Assembly: GCF_029024945.1 (NCBI RefSeq)
Contig: NZ_CP118976.1
Coordinates: 1,612,001 to 1,676,000, forward strand
Source: Staphylococcus succinus
Lineage (GTDB): Bacteria; Bacillota; Bacilli; Staphylococcales; Staphylococcaceae
Direction: 5' to 3'
DNA length: 64,000 nt
Part shown: positions 1 through 8,929 of the stretch, piece after piece
How the letters are laid out: each line of letters opens with the position of its first letter
Position numbering within the stretch: the first letter of the stretch is position 1
Notes under the pieces: generated by a model
Seen by the model: the letters and a program-made list of their open reading frames with translations, nothing else
What the model was told of the DNA's origin: nothing
Databases searched by the model: none
Program-made: the position numbers and the translations under genes

Positions 1-262
1 CAACCACTACATCTATATCATGGTCCTCAATGTAAGCCTGAATATCTTGCAACTTACCTTTACCTACATAATATTTATGATCAAACCGTTGTCTATTTTG
101 GGTAAATTGTTCTTGTACGTTAAGTTGACATGTCTCAGATAATGAAGCTAATTCCTCCATTGTTGAATCGAAATTAAATTCATCTTCTGATTGCGCATGT
201 ACTCCAACTAAAATCGCAGTCTCTAATCGTTTTTCAGTATTATGTGTTAGTTGCTGGGACAT
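1..262 (-). CDS. hflX: GTPase HflX, N-terminal part (cut by window edge)
   Basis: Reading the minus strand from ATG at 262-260 gives an open frame of 87 codons running off the window. It begins MSQQLTHNTEKRLETAILVG and continues with the HflX N-terminal features 'EELASL' and 'YYVGKGKLQDI'. HflX is a ribosome-associated GTPase that splits stalled or stressed 70S ribosomes; the GTPase domain lies outside the window. A GAGGTG ribosome-binding site sits just upstream. It is divergent from the peroxidase gene at 366, as I recall for staphylococcal chromosomes. Confidence 0.85.
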   Translation of the reverse strand, partial: MSQQLTHNTEKRLETAILVGVHAQSEDEFNFDSTMEELASLSETCQLNVQEQFTQNRQRFDHKYYVGKGKLQDIQAYIEDHDIDVVV

Positions 263-306
263 AACATACACCTCTTTTCAAAGTTTCTTAGTCATTCTAT
301 CACAGT

Positions 307-320
307 GTCTTTATAAAGAC
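307..320. promoter_or_regulatory. 14-bp perfect palindrome between hflX and gpx
   Basis: GTCTTTATAAAGAC is perfectly self-complementary and lies in the 103-bp divergent intergenic region between hflX and the peroxidase gene. It could be an operator serving either promoter. It does not match the PerR box as I know it, and the regulator is unknown. Confidence 0.3.
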
Positions 321-365
321 TATAGAGGCATTTTGTGTTAAATTATGGTTAAGAGGTGAATTACA

Positions 366-839
366 ATGACAATTTATGATATAGAAGTCAAAAAGCCAAA
401 TGGCGACACATATAAATTAGATAAATATCGCGGTCAAACTATACTAATTGTAAATACAGCGAGTGAATGTGGCTTCACACCACAATTTGAAGGATTACAA
501 CATTTATATGAAAAGTATAATGATCAGTCCTTTGTTGTGTTAGGTTTTCCTTGTAACCAATTTGGGGGACAAGAACCAGGTACAGGTGAAGAAGCAACAC
601 AAAATTGCAAAATCAATTATGGGGTAACTTTTCCAATGCATGAAAAAGTCGATGTTAAAGGTGAAAATCAACATCCCTTATTTAAATTTTTAACTGAAGA
701 ACAAAATGGTTTTTTAAATGAGAAAATCAAATGGAATTTCACAAAGTTCTTAGTTAATAAAGATGGTAACGTCGTGAAGCGTTTTTCACCACAAAAGAAA
801 CCTAATCAAATTGAAGCTGAAATCGAAGCCTTACTATAG
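366..839 (+). CDS. Glutathione peroxidase family protein (BsaA/Gpx-type thiol peroxidase)
   Basis: 157 residues, the usual length for the family. Peroxidatic Cys35 lies in NTASECGFTPQF, Cys63 and Gln69 in GFPCNQFGGQEPG, and the Trp of KWNFTKF near residue 123, so the Cys/Gln/Trp catalytic set is present with cysteine rather than selenocysteine. It should reduce peroxides in the cytoplasm using a thiol donor, probably thioredoxin or bacillithiol, since staphylococci lack glutathione synthesis. AGAGGTGA precedes the ATG. Monocistronic, divergent from hflX and ending at the hairpin at 902-940. Confidence 0.9.
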   Translation: MTIYDIEVKKPNGDTYKLDKYRGQTILIVNTASECGFTPQFEGLQHLYEKYNDQSFVVLGFPCNQFGGQEPGTGEEATQNCKINYGVTFPMHEKVDVKGENQHPLFKFLTEEQNGFLNEKIKWNFTKFLVNKDGNVVKRFSPQKKPNQIEAEIEALL

Positions 840-901
840 CTATCTATTAATACTTTATTATCTAAAAAAATGCAATGGTAAATTAAGTTGTTCAAAAATC
901 A

Positions 902-940
902 AAGCTACGCTAGATATTTATTATCTAACGTAGCTTTTTT
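902..940. terminator. Bidirectional terminator between gpx and hfq
   Basis: AAGCTACGCTAGATA pairs with TATCTAACGTAGCTT (one G-U), followed by TTTTTT on the plus strand and preceded by an A-run, so it can serve both convergent transcripts. Confidence 0.85.
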
Positions 941-980
941 AGACTTTTAAGTTGGTTAAGTTGTTAAACTTGTATTATCA

Positions 981-1193
981 CTATGCCTCCGTATCATCAA
1001 TTGTGAATGTACTGATAGCATGTTTATATATTAAGTGTTGTTTCCCTTGTGATAATAAACATACTAAGTCCTTATCATATGCTTCAATAATACCTTTCAT
1101 TTGAAATCCGTTGACTAAAAATACAATCACTTTTGTTTTTTCAGTCTTAAATTGCCCTAGGAATTTGTCTTGGATGTTTTCTAATGTATTCAT
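981..1193 (-). CDS. hfq: RNA-binding protein Hfq
   Basis: 70 residues with the Sm fold: VNGF (27-30) and MKGIIEAYDKD in Sm1, then YKHAIST (56-62), the Sm2 signature. Hfq forms a hexameric ring that binds sRNAs and mRNAs; its importance in staphylococci is debated. The C-terminal tail after Sm2 is only about eight residues, as usual in Gram-positive bacteria and much shorter than in enterobacteria. The start lies two bases past the miaA stop codon, so it is translated as the last gene of the hydrolase-miaA-hfq group. Confidence 0.92.
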   Translation of the reverse strand: MNTLENIQDKFLGQFKTEKTKVIVFLVNGFQMKGIIEAYDKDLVCLLSQGKQHLIYKHAISTFTIDDTEA

Positions 1194-1194
1194 G

Positions 1195-2142
1195 TTATGT
1201 ACTCCTTTTCTTTATTTGGGCTGAAACCTCATCTAACATTAATGAAAGTGACATGTTCTCTCTGTCTAACCAAGCTACGTCGAGCTTATTTTTAAACCAA
1301 GTCATTTGTCGTTTTGCATAATTTCTAGAATGTTGCTTTAATTTATCTGTCGCTGCAACAAGATCTGCATCATATTTGACCACTGGTATCATTTCTTTAT
1401 AGCCAATCGCTTGCATACTTTGACATGATTCATATCCATGTTCAACGAGCTGACTCACTTCATTTAGTAATCCACGCTGTAACATAATATCTACACGTTT
1501 ATTAATTCTTTGATATAATGTTTCGCGCGACATTTCTATCCCTATTAATAATGTATCATAATTTTCAGTGAATTGTTGTACTTTCTTACGCGAACTTAAA
1601 AGTTTTTTTGTTTTCAAATAATATTCAATCGCTCTTCGTACTCTTTTCCGATTATTCGGATGAATCGCCTGGGCTGAAGCTTCATCGAAACGCGACAAAT
1701 ATTGATGTAAGTCTTCATTAGTTAGTTGATCTAACTCATGTAACTGAGCTGTTACTTCATCTGCCCGTTCCTTTGAAACCACTTCGTCTTCGAACGCGTA
1801 ATCGTAGATAAGCGATTGAATATAAAGACCTGTCCCGCCAGCAATAATAGGAATATTACCTCTTTCAGTAATTTCATTAATTAACCGTTGTGCTCTATTT
1901 TTAAAATCATACGCAGAAAATGCATCATCTGGTTCTAATATATCAATCATATGATGAGGGACGCCTGACATTTCTTCTTGCGTAATTTTAGCCGTACCAA
2001 TATCCATTTTTTTATAAACTTGCATCGAATCTCCACTGATTATTTCTCCATTAAACTTTTTAGCCAATTCGATACTAAATTCAGTTTTACCCACTGCTGT
2101 TGGCCCTACAAGCACAATTAAAAACTGCTTATCGTTATGCAC
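1195..2142 (-). CDS. miaA: tRNA dimethylallyltransferase
   Basis: Adds a dimethylallyl group to A37 of tRNAs reading UNN codons, the substrate later thiomethylated by MiaB (also in this window). The P-loop GPTAVGKT falls at residues 13-20, followed by GDSMQVYKKMDIGTAK and the HHMID segment. The frame is open up to an ATG at 2181, but that would overlap the upstream hydrolase gene by 20 bases. I prefer the GTG at 2142, preceded by AGAGAG at suitable spacing, which gives 315 residues, close to the usual length. The GTG choice is inference; the family call is secure. Confidence 0.92.
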   Translation of the reverse strand: MHNDKQFLIVLVGPTAVGKTEFSIELAKKFNGEIISGDSMQVYKKMDIGTAKITQEEMSGVPHHMIDILEPDDAFSAYDFKNRAQRLINEITERGNIPIIAGGTGLYIQSLIYDYAFEDEVVSKERADEVTAQLHELDQLTNEDLHQYLSRFDEASAQAIHPNNRKRVRRAIEYYLKTKKLLSSRKKVQQFTENYDTLLIGIEMSRETLYQRINKRVDIMLQRGLLNEVSQLVEHGYESCQSMQAIGYKEMIPVVKYDADLVAATDKLKQHSRNYAKRQMTWFKNKLDVAWLDRENMSLSLMLDEVSAQIKKRST

Positions 2143-2161
2143 GTGTATCAACTCTCTTATA

Positions 2162-3100
2162 TTATTTTTCTGCCTTACCATTCTTTTTTAAGATTTGTTT
2201 TTCTATCCATTCATACATATGTTGCCATGTATTAGCGTAGTCTTTTTCAAATAAAACTTCGTGTCTTTTATTTTTATACAATTGCACGGTAATATGCTTA
2301 ATACCGCACTTTTTATAGCGCTGACCTAGTGTTCTTATCCCTTTACCATACCCACCTAACGAATCATCTTTCCCTGATATGAGTAAAATAGGTAAGTCTT
2401 GGTTCATCATTTTGATATGCTTCAAACGACTTGTGGCAATCATATGCTTTATAGTTTGATAAATGAGTTGATTAGACACTAAAAAGCCAGTATAAGGATC
2501 TTTAATAAATCGTTCTACTTCATTGGGATCGCTAGACAGCCAATCACTTGAAGTCTTTAGTTGTTTTACATTTTTATTAAATGTCTTATACATTAATTGG
2601 TTCGCCCATTTTAAGCGACGTGTTTTCCCTGTTAATAACATAATCACTTTCAACAATATGCGCAGCGGCACTCCTAAATATATAGGGTATTGTATCGTAC
2701 CCGTTAAGATTAAACCTTGTGCAGCGTCTGGGTATTTTTGTGCGAATATACGACCAACAATCGAGCCCATTGAATGACCAATCATAATATATGGGATATT
2801 TGCGTAGTTCGTACAAACTGTTTGCGCGATTTCATAAGTGTCATCTGCAACTTGGCTTAGATCATCGATATGGCCACGTGTTTTTTCATCTATTTCTTTC
2901 CCATGACCTCTATGGTTATGACGAATCACATCATAACCTTGATAATTTAATGATTCTACAAGCCGATCATACCTATCCATATATTCAGCCATGCCATGTA
3001 GCAAATGAATGACACCGATTGTTTCTTTTTTAGCTTTGTTCAACCTAACTTCTACCATTGTGCCATCTGAAACCGTGATATTAAAATCATTTCGATTCAT
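2162..3100 (-). CDS. Alpha/beta hydrolase, monoacylglycerol lipase/lysophospholipase-like
   Basis: 312 residues with an alpha/beta-hydrolase core: HGMAEY as oxyanion region (35-40), RGHG, nucleophile Ser110 in GHSMGS, acid Asp in SGKDD and a C-terminal His in KRHEV. This matches the serine-aminopeptidase S33 / lysophospholipase L2 group, which cleaves lipid esters; the true substrate is unknown. No signal peptide. It is first of three genes with miaA and hfq. A TTGGCT/TATTAT promoter with an 18-bp spacer is visible upstream near 3150-3200. Confidence 0.82.
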   Translation of the reverse strand: MNRNDFNITVSDGTMVEVRLNKAKKETIGVIHLLHGMAEYMDRYDRLVESLNYQGYDVIRHNHRGHGKEIDEKTRGHIDDLSQVADDTYEIAQTVCTNYANIPYIMIGHSMGSIVGRIFAQKYPDAAQGLILTGTIQYPIYLGVPLRILLKVIMLLTGKTRRLKWANQLMYKTFNKNVKQLKTSSDWLSSDPNEVERFIKDPYTGFLVSNQLIYQTIKHMIATSRLKHIKMMNQDLPILLISGKDDSLGGYGKGIRTLGQRYKKCGIKHITVQLYKNKRHEVLFEKDYANTWQHMYEWIEKQILKKNGKAEK

Positions 3101-3271
3101 GTTTCTTCCCCCAAACCATGCATCATTTCGATTTTCTTATATTATACAATATATTCATAATACAATCTTATCAAATTGTAAGCCAAACGTTAACCTTCAA
3201 AGTATAATTCAAACACTACACTCTATGAATCAACAAGCATTTTAATCATACTATTTAAAATTTTTACTGAT

Positions 3272-3306
3272 AAAAAAACTGCTAACTTAAATAAGTTAGC
3301 AGTTTT
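3272..3306 (-). terminator. Terminator after glpD
   Basis: Perfect inverted repeat AAAACTGCTAACTTA / TAAGTTAGCAGTTTT, followed on the minus strand by a T-run. It ends the glpD transcript before the hydrolase promoter. Confidence 0.85.
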
Positions 3307-3341
3307 AGTGATAATTAAAATCTATTCATTTTAATCTGAAT

Positions 3342-5015
3342 TTATTCTTTTACTGCTGGTTGATCATTACCAGTTTGCGCTTCATCAATGGCAGTTTGTA
3401 ACTCTTTTGTATATTGCGCTTTTTCTACATTTGAGTAGCCTAGTAACTCAGCCATTACTTCGATAACATGATCTTTATAATTTAAAACGTCTTCAATCTT
3501 GAAGTAAAGTTTACCAGTACGACGCACGAAGAAATCAGTCGGACGATAAACCATTTCATTTTGAATTGAATAAATTAATTCAGTATATATCTCTAATGGT
3601 AAGCCTGTTTCTTGATATTTAGCAGTTTGAGCAATCTTGAATAAATCTTCAGCATTAGAACCGTATTTAGAAGCAAAATGACGTGCAGTCGCTTCATCTA
3701 ATTGGTAAGCTTTGGCTTCTTCAACTTTTTTCTCAATGAATTTATCAAAGTTTTTACTACCACCTACATCTCCACCTGAGATAGTTAAGTGTTTTGTTTC
3801 GCAAGCTTTGAATTTAAGATTATATTCTGATTTCAAACGTTTTGCTAATAAATCAACAATTTCTAAAGCCATGTGACGATAGCCTGTTAATTTACCACCA
3901 GCGATAGTTAATAGTCCAGATTTACCTTCCCAAACTTCATCTTTACGTGAAATTTCTGAAGGATCTTTTCCTTCTTCTAAGATTAATGGTCTGATACCTG
4001 CCCATGATGATTCAATGTCATCATCTGTCACATTCACATCTGGGAACATATAGTTTACAGCTTCAATAAGATAATCTCTGTCCTCTTGTGTCACTAATGG
4101 TGCTGTTTTGTTATTATCGTAAAACGTATCTGTTGTACCCACATAAGCTTTACCTTCACGTGGAATAGCGAAGATCATACGACCGTCTTTTTCAGTATCA
4201 AAGTATACTGCTTGGCCTAATGGGAAGTTAGATTGATCAATAACAATGTGAACACCTTTAGTTAAACGTAATTGTTTGTTATTACGTGCGTAATCACCAC
4301 TACGAACTTCATCTACCCACGGACCACTTGCGTTAATAACTTTTTTAGCTTTAATTGGATATGTTTCGCCATTAATTTGGTCCTCAACATGAATACCATT
4401 AACAGTTTCTTTTGAATCGTATGTGAAATGTACTGATTTCGTATGATTTATAATTGTAGCGCCTTTTTCTTCGGCACGTTTCATAACTTCAATTGTTAAA
4501 CGCGCATCATCTGTACGATATTCTACATAACTACCGCCACCTTTAAGACCATCTTTTTTAACTAATGGTTCTTTTTCAAGTGTTTCTTTTGCATTTAACA
4601 TTTTTTTACGTTCAGCTTTTTTTACGCCTGCTAATCTATCATAAACGCCTAAACCGATCGATGTAGTAAATTTGCCCATAGATCCGCCTTTATGCAATGG
4701 TAATAACATACGTTCTGGTGTAGTTACGTGAGGTCCATTTTCATAAACAATCGCACGTTCACGACCAGTTTCAGCTACGACACCTACTTGTAATTGTTTT
4801 AAATAACGTAGGCCACCATGTACTAATTTAGTAGAACGTGAACTTGTCCCTTGAGCAAAGTCTTGCATTTCTACTAAAGCTACTTTCATGCCTCTTTCAC
4901 TAGCATCTAAAGCGATTCCTGCACCTGTAATACCACCACCGATAATTACAACATCATAAGAATCGTTTTTTAAATCTTTCTTTATTTGCTCTCTTTTTAA
5001 CGTTGATAAACTCAT
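3342..5015 (-). CDS. glpD: Aerobic glycerol-3-phosphate dehydrogenase
   Basis: FAD enzyme oxidising sn-glycerol-3-phosphate to dihydroxyacetone phosphate at the membrane and passing electrons to menaquinone. 557 residues. The dinucleotide-binding motif GGGITGAG is at 26-33, then SSRSTKLVHGGLRYL, typical of GlpD, and SWAGIRPL further on. It completes the glycerol pathway begun by glpF and glpK upstream. Its own leader (5041-5096) carries a terminator hairpin, so expression probably depends on GlpP antitermination. Confidence 0.96.
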   Translation of the reverse strand: MSLSTLKREQIKKDLKNDSYDVVIIGGGITGAGIALDASERGMKVALVEMQDFAQGTSSRSTKLVHGGLRYLKQLQVGVVAETGRERAIVYENGPHVTTPERMLLPLHKGGSMGKFTTSIGLGVYDRLAGVKKAERKKMLNAKETLEKEPLVKKDGLKGGGSYVEYRTDDARLTIEVMKRAEEKGATIINHTKSVHFTYDSKETVNGIHVEDQINGETYPIKAKKVINASGPWVDEVRSGDYARNNKQLRLTKGVHIVIDQSNFPLGQAVYFDTEKDGRMIFAIPREGKAYVGTTDTFYDNNKTAPLVTQEDRDYLIEAVNYMFPDVNVTDDDIESSWAGIRPLILEEGKDPSEISRKDEVWEGKSGLLTIAGGKLTGYRHMALEIVDLLAKRLKSEYNLKFKACETKHLTISGGDVGGSKNFDKFIEKKVEEAKAYQLDEATARHFASKYGSNAEDLFKIAQTAKYQETGLPLEIYTELIYSIQNEMVYRPTDFFVRRTGKLYFKIEDVLNYKDHVIEVMAELLGYSNVEKAQYTKELQTAIDEAQTGNDQPAVKE

Positions 5016-5040
5016 AAAATCTAGCGCCTCCTAAAATAAT

Positions 5041-5096
5041 AAAAAAAGAGAGACCTATCCCATACATATATAAATTGTACGAACAGAATCTCTCAC
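5041..5096 (-). promoter_or_regulatory. glpD leader terminator, probable GlpP antitermination site
   Basis: On the minus strand the leader forms TCTCTC-type arms (GAGAGA at 5048-5053 against TCTCTC at 5089-5094) followed by seven T residues, just upstream of the glpD ribosome-binding site. A premature terminator here is the known GlpP target in Bacillus subtilis; glpP is in this window. Confidence 0.7.
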
Positions 5097-5161
5097 TTCT
5101 CATCTTGATATTATTAACTTACCCATATTGTAGCATAACTAACAACTTTTAGTCTAACTTT

Positions 5162-6664
5162 TTATTCTTCTTCTATTTTAAAGACTTGTGTAGCTTCTAC
5201 AGCTTTTTTCCAGCCTTTATATAATCGTTCTCTTTCTTTTTCTTCCATTTCAGGTTTAAATTCTTTTTCAAGCTTCCAACGATCTGCAATCTCATCTTTA
5301 CTGTCCCAATATCCAACTGCTAATCCTGCAAGATATGCAGCACCTAAAGCTGTTGTTTCGTTTATCTCTGGACGTTCTACACCTAAATTAAGTAAGTCTG
5401 CTTGGAATTGCATGATGAAATTATTCTTAACCGCGCCACCATCTACACGTAAATTATTTACAGTGATGTCAGAATCTTTTTCCATCGCTTCTAATACATC
5501 ACGTGTTTGATAACAAAGAGATTCTAGTGTTGCACGAATAAAATGTTCTTTTTCTGTACCACGTGTTAAACCGAAGATAGCACCGCGAGCTTCTGCATCC
5601 CAGTATGGTGTACCTAAACCTACAAATGCAGGAACGACATATACGCCTTCTGAGGATTCTACACGTTCTGCATAATTTTCTGATTGAGGCGCAGAATTAA
5701 TCATTCTTAATCCATCTCGTAACCACTGAATCGCTGAACCCGATACAAAAATTGAACCTTCAAGTGCATAATTTACTTTTCCGTCTAAACCATAAGCAAT
5801 TGTAGTTAACAAACCACTCTTAGAAGATACAGCCTCTTCACCAGTATTCATTAACATGAAACCACCTGTACCGTAAGTGTTTTTCACATCACCACGGTTG
5901 AAACACGCTTGCCCGAATAATGCAGCTTGTTGGTCACCTGCAATACCTGCTATTGGCACTTCTTCACCAAAGAAATGATAATCGATGGTATTCGCATACA
6001 CATCACTTGATGCTTTAACCTCTGGTAACATTGAATTAGGTATTTCTAAAATATCTAATAATTCTTGATCCCACTCTAAATCATGAATATTATAGATTAA
6101 TGTACGACTCGCATTCGTATAATCTGTAATATGTGCTTTTCCACCAGATAATTTCCAAACTAACCATGAATCAATCGTACCGAATAATAAATCGCCATTG
6201 TCAGCTTTTTCTCTAGCACCTTCGACATTATCAAGTATCCATTTTACTTTTGTACCTGCAAAATACGGATCTAATAAGAGTCCTGTTTTTTCGCGGAATT
6301 TATCTTCTAAGCCTTGGTCTTTTAGATTTTGACAAATTCCTTGTGTTTGACGTGATTGCCATACAATTGCATGGTAAATTGGACGCGCTGTATTTTTATC
6401 CCAAACCACTGTTGTTTCACGTTGGTTTGTAATACCAATGCCTGCAATTTGTTCTGCACCAACATTTTCTTCATTAAGCACTTCTGCTATTACCGCTAAA
6501 ACTGATGTCCATATTTCATTTGCATCATGTTCAACCCAGCCTGATTTAGGAAAATATTGTTTAAACTCACGTTGCGCTACACCTTTAATTTTTCCATCTT
6601 TATCAAATAGAATCGCTCTAGAACTCGTTGTGCCTTGGTCAATTGATAAAATAAATTTTTCCAT
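5162..6664 (-). CDS. glpK: Glycerol kinase
   Basis: Phosphorylates glycerol to glycerol-3-phosphate with ATP. The start is the ATG opening MEKFILSIDQGTTSSRA, preceded by AAAGGGAGAG, giving 500 residues; an ATG 60 bases further upstream is not supported. Visible: DQGTTSSRAILFD (9-21), catalytic-region Asp244 in AGDQQAALFG, and His230 in DYHFFGEE. That His is the site phosphorylated by the PTS protein HPr in Firmicute glycerol kinases, so activity is probably subject to PTS control. Lies between glpF and glpD. Confidence 0.97.
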   Translation of the reverse strand: MEKFILSIDQGTTSSRAILFDKDGKIKGVAQREFKQYFPKSGWVEHDANEIWTSVLAVIAEVLNEENVGAEQIAGIGITNQRETTVVWDKNTARPIYHAIVWQSRQTQGICQNLKDQGLEDKFREKTGLLLDPYFAGTKVKWILDNVEGAREKADNGDLLFGTIDSWLVWKLSGGKAHITDYTNASRTLIYNIHDLEWDQELLDILEIPNSMLPEVKASSDVYANTIDYHFFGEEVPIAGIAGDQQAALFGQACFNRGDVKNTYGTGGFMLMNTGEEAVSSKSGLLTTIAYGLDGKVNYALEGSIFVSGSAIQWLRDGLRMINSAPQSENYAERVESSEGVYVVPAFVGLGTPYWDAEARGAIFGLTRGTEKEHFIRATLESLCYQTRDVLEAMEKDSDITVNNLRVDGGAVKNNFIMQFQADLLNLGVERPEINETTALGAAYLAGLAVGYWDSKDEIADRWKLEKEFKPEMEEKERERLYKGWKKAVEATQVFKIEEE

Positions 6665-6801
6665 AATTATACTCTCCCTTTCGATCCGTTTTAGTCTGAA
6701 TAATATATGTAAATTAATTATCATTACAATTCAACTGTACACATTATTATCCAATACCCTCAACGTTCATGCTCAAACTCTTAAAAATTCACAAGACAAG
6801 A

Positions 6802-6829
6802 CCTGTTTATAGTCGAATATATAAACAGG
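6802..6829 (-). repeat. Perfect hairpin between glpF and glpK
   Basis: CCTGTTTATA and TATAAACAGG form a 10-bp stem with an 8-nt loop. No T-run follows on the minus strand, so it looks like an mRNA-stability or processing hairpin rather than a full terminator. Confidence 0.55.
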
Positions 6830-6843
6830 ACGAATTGATCTCA

Positions 6844-7662
6844 TTAATAAATAGATTCAATGCCTTTAGCATTTTTCGATTTATTTAAAGCGATGCCTAG
6901 TACACAAGTTACAATTAATAATATGATTGCAACTATAGACATAGCATCAAATGCACCTTTATAGAATAATCTATAAATCACTGCTCCTATCATACCACCT
7001 GTAATAGGTCCAAGAACAGGGACAATTGCATAACTCCAGTTGGATTTTCCTTTACCGGCTATCGGTAAAATTGCGTGTGCAATACGTGGTCCTAAATCAC
7101 GAGCAGGATTAATGGCATAACCCGTTGGCCCGCCTAGGCTTAAACCAATTGCAACAATCAACCCACCAACGATTAACGGATTTAAACCGTCAGCAATTTT
7201 ATTAGTACCAATAAACATCAAACCTAATGTAAGTATAGCTGTTCCAATTATTTCACTTAAAAAGTTAGCAAAATAATTTTTTATAGCTGGCGCTGTAGAA
7301 AATACACCTAATTTTGCACCTTGATCTTCTGTTTGTTTCCAATGCGCTAAGTACATTAGCCAAACCAATGCACCACCAACAATACCACCAAGCATCTGAC
7401 AAATAATGAAACCAGGAACCATTGCCCAACTAATTCCACCATCCATAGCAAAAGCTAGCGTTACAGCAGGATTCAAATGGGCACCAGATATATTCCCAAC
7501 TGCATAAACACCCATTGTTACTGCAAGGCCCCAACCCGCAGCAATTACAATCCAATCCGCACCGTTACCGGCACTTTTTTTCAAATTCACATTGGCACAA
7601 ACACCTCCCCCAAATAATACTAGGATTGCTGTTCCCAAAAATTCAGCAAAATATAAACTCAT
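6844..7662 (-). CDS. glpF: Glycerol uptake facilitator (aquaglyceroporin)
   Basis: 272 residues, six membrane helices expected. The two channel NPA motifs are at 64-66 (AHLNPAVTLA) and 185-187 (YAINPARDLGPR). Asp189 after the second NPA is typical of glycerol facilitators rather than water-only aquaporins. Passes glycerol across the membrane for GlpK. Strong GGAGG-type ribosome-binding site. Upstream lie a terminator-type leader and a cre-like box, so expression likely needs GlpP and is catabolite repressed. Confidence 0.96.
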   Translation of the reverse strand: MSLYFAEFLGTAILVLFGGGVCANVNLKKSAGNGADWIVIAAGWGLAVTMGVYAVGNISGAHLNPAVTLAFAMDGGISWAMVPGFIICQMLGGIVGGALVWLMYLAHWKQTEDQGAKLGVFSTAPAIKNYFANFLSEIIGTAILTLGLMFIGTNKIADGLNPLIVGGLIVAIGLSLGGPTGYAINPARDLGPRIAHAILPIAGKGKSNWSYAIVPVLGPITGGMIGAVIYRLFYKGAFDAMSIVAIILLIVTCVLGIALNKSKNAKGIESIY

Positions 7663-7675
7663 AGAGACTCCTCCT

Positions 7676-7755
7676 AAAAAGACAGAGAGATTCCTACAAT
7701 TATACCCAGTTTCGAACCACCGGTTTAATTACTGTAGAAATCTCCCATCTCTGTT
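7676..7755 (-). promoter_or_regulatory. glpF leader terminator, probable GlpP antitermination site
   Basis: A long inverted repeat (7682-7698 against 7733-7754; core ATTCCTACA / TGTAGAAAT) followed by a T-run on the minus strand sits in front of the glpF ribosome-binding site. A smaller AACC/GGTT hairpin lies inside. Layout matches Bacillus glp leaders controlled by GlpP. Confidence 0.75.
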
Positions 7756-7791
7756 CTAAATTATTAACTTGATATTATCTTACACTTCATT

Positions 7792-7805
7792 TGTAAGCGT
7801 TGTCA
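7792..7805. promoter_or_regulatory. CcpA-binding cre site upstream of glpF
   Basis: TGTAAGCGTTGTCA fits the cre consensus TGWAANCGNTNWCA at every position. It overlaps a minus-strand TTGACA (-35) before glpF, so CcpA binding would block glpF transcription when preferred sugars are present. Confidence 0.7.
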
Positions 7806-7833
7806 ATGTTTTTTGTAAATAATTAGACACAAT

Positions 7834-8868
7834 TTAACCGTCAACCACAGAACTTTCAATAATCTCAAAACTTTTTTCACTACAATTTATTTCTGCCAAT
7901 ACACCATAAGGTAAGCTGTGTTTGGGTTCGCAATGCCCAAATGATAAATTAAAAAGAATTGAAATGTGTTTGTTTTCACTTTTTTCTATAATTTTTAAAA
8001 GCTCTGCTTTATATTCAGTGTAATAAAGATTATTGAATGGTTTACCCACAATAATACCATTCAAATGTTCAAATACACCTTCATTTAATAAACACATTAA
8101 ATCGTCAGCAAATGCTTGAGGAGTTGGCGTGTCTTCAGAAGTTTCCAAAAATAAAATAGCATTCTTAAAATGTTGTTTGTCTGGGAAAAGATTGGTTGAT
8201 AACAAGCTTACAAATGTTTCTAGATTACCTCCAATTAAATGTCCACGCCTAATCCCTTCACCACAGAGAAGCTCATACCCACCTTGGTTACGTATTGTCC
8301 GTGCCATATTTTTATTTTTTTCTTTCCACTCTATATCATTCATTCTAGTGTATAAAGCTGGTATAATTTCATTGATAGGGTCAGTATAAAACAAACATTT
8401 CTTCAAATAGTCAATTGTATATGCATCCATTTCTATATTTTCTGCAAAATCTGTCAATAATGCAGGACCATAAAAACTAACAATGCCCATTTTGTAAAAC
8501 ATCATATGTACCGATGTCGTGTCTGAATACCCTATAAATATTTTTGGATGCTTTCGAATTGCTTTAAAATCAACGTATGGCGCAATCCTTATAGCGTCAT
8601 CCCCACCAATACAACTGATGATTGCTTTTACTTCATCATCTCTAAGTGCGTCATTTAAATCTGCTGCACGTTGTTCTGGATGTGCTCGAATATATGCAAT
8701 TCCCTTGAGTGCATTAGGCATCACTTTAACATTAAGTCCAAAAACATTTTGTAATCGTGTTATCCCTTGATATGTACGCCACACTATTGCATCTTCACCT
8801 GCTAACCCAGATGACAATGATACAATAGCAACTGTATCACCTTTTTGTAATCGCATTGGTTTAATCAT
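7834..8868 (-). CDS. S66 family peptidase, MccF-like / LD-carboxypeptidase
   Basis: 344 residues. Nucleophile Ser115 in FIGYSDTTSVHMM, the ISCIGGDDAIR segment (84-94), a Glu in LFLETSEDTPTP and a His in FGHCEPKHSLPYG give the Ser-Glu-His triad of family S66. Members either trim L,D-bonds of murein tetrapeptides or, in the MccF branch, cleave aminoacyl-nucleotide antibiotics such as processed microcin C. The IGGDD and ETSEDTP motifs lean toward MccF-like proteins, but the substrate cannot be told. No signal peptide, so cytoplasmic. It sits between glpF and glpP and looks like an insertion into the glycerol locus. Confidence 0.85.
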   Translation of the reverse strand: MIKPMRLQKGDTVAIVSLSSGLAGEDAIVWRTYQGITRLQNVFGLNVKVMPNALKGIAYIRAHPEQRAADLNDALRDDEVKAIISCIGGDDAIRIAPYVDFKAIRKHPKIFIGYSDTTSVHMMFYKMGIVSFYGPALLTDFAENIEMDAYTIDYLKKCLFYTDPINEIIPALYTRMNDIEWKEKNKNMARTIRNQGGYELLCGEGIRRGHLIGGNLETFVSLLSTNLFPDKQHFKNAILFLETSEDTPTPQAFADDLMCLLNEGVFEHLNGIIVGKPFNNLYYTEYKAELLKIIEKSENKHISILFNLSFGHCEPKHSLPYGVLAEINCSEKSFEIIESSVVDG

Positions 8869-8929
8869 ATTACACCACCTATCTATTATAAATATTATTA
8901 TAATTTATATTTAAAAATTTTCCTTAAAA

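Noticed and set aside
2143..2181. Upstream ATG as the MiaA start
   Set aside because: It overlaps the preceding hydrolase gene and lacks a ribosome-binding site; the GTG at 2142 fits better.
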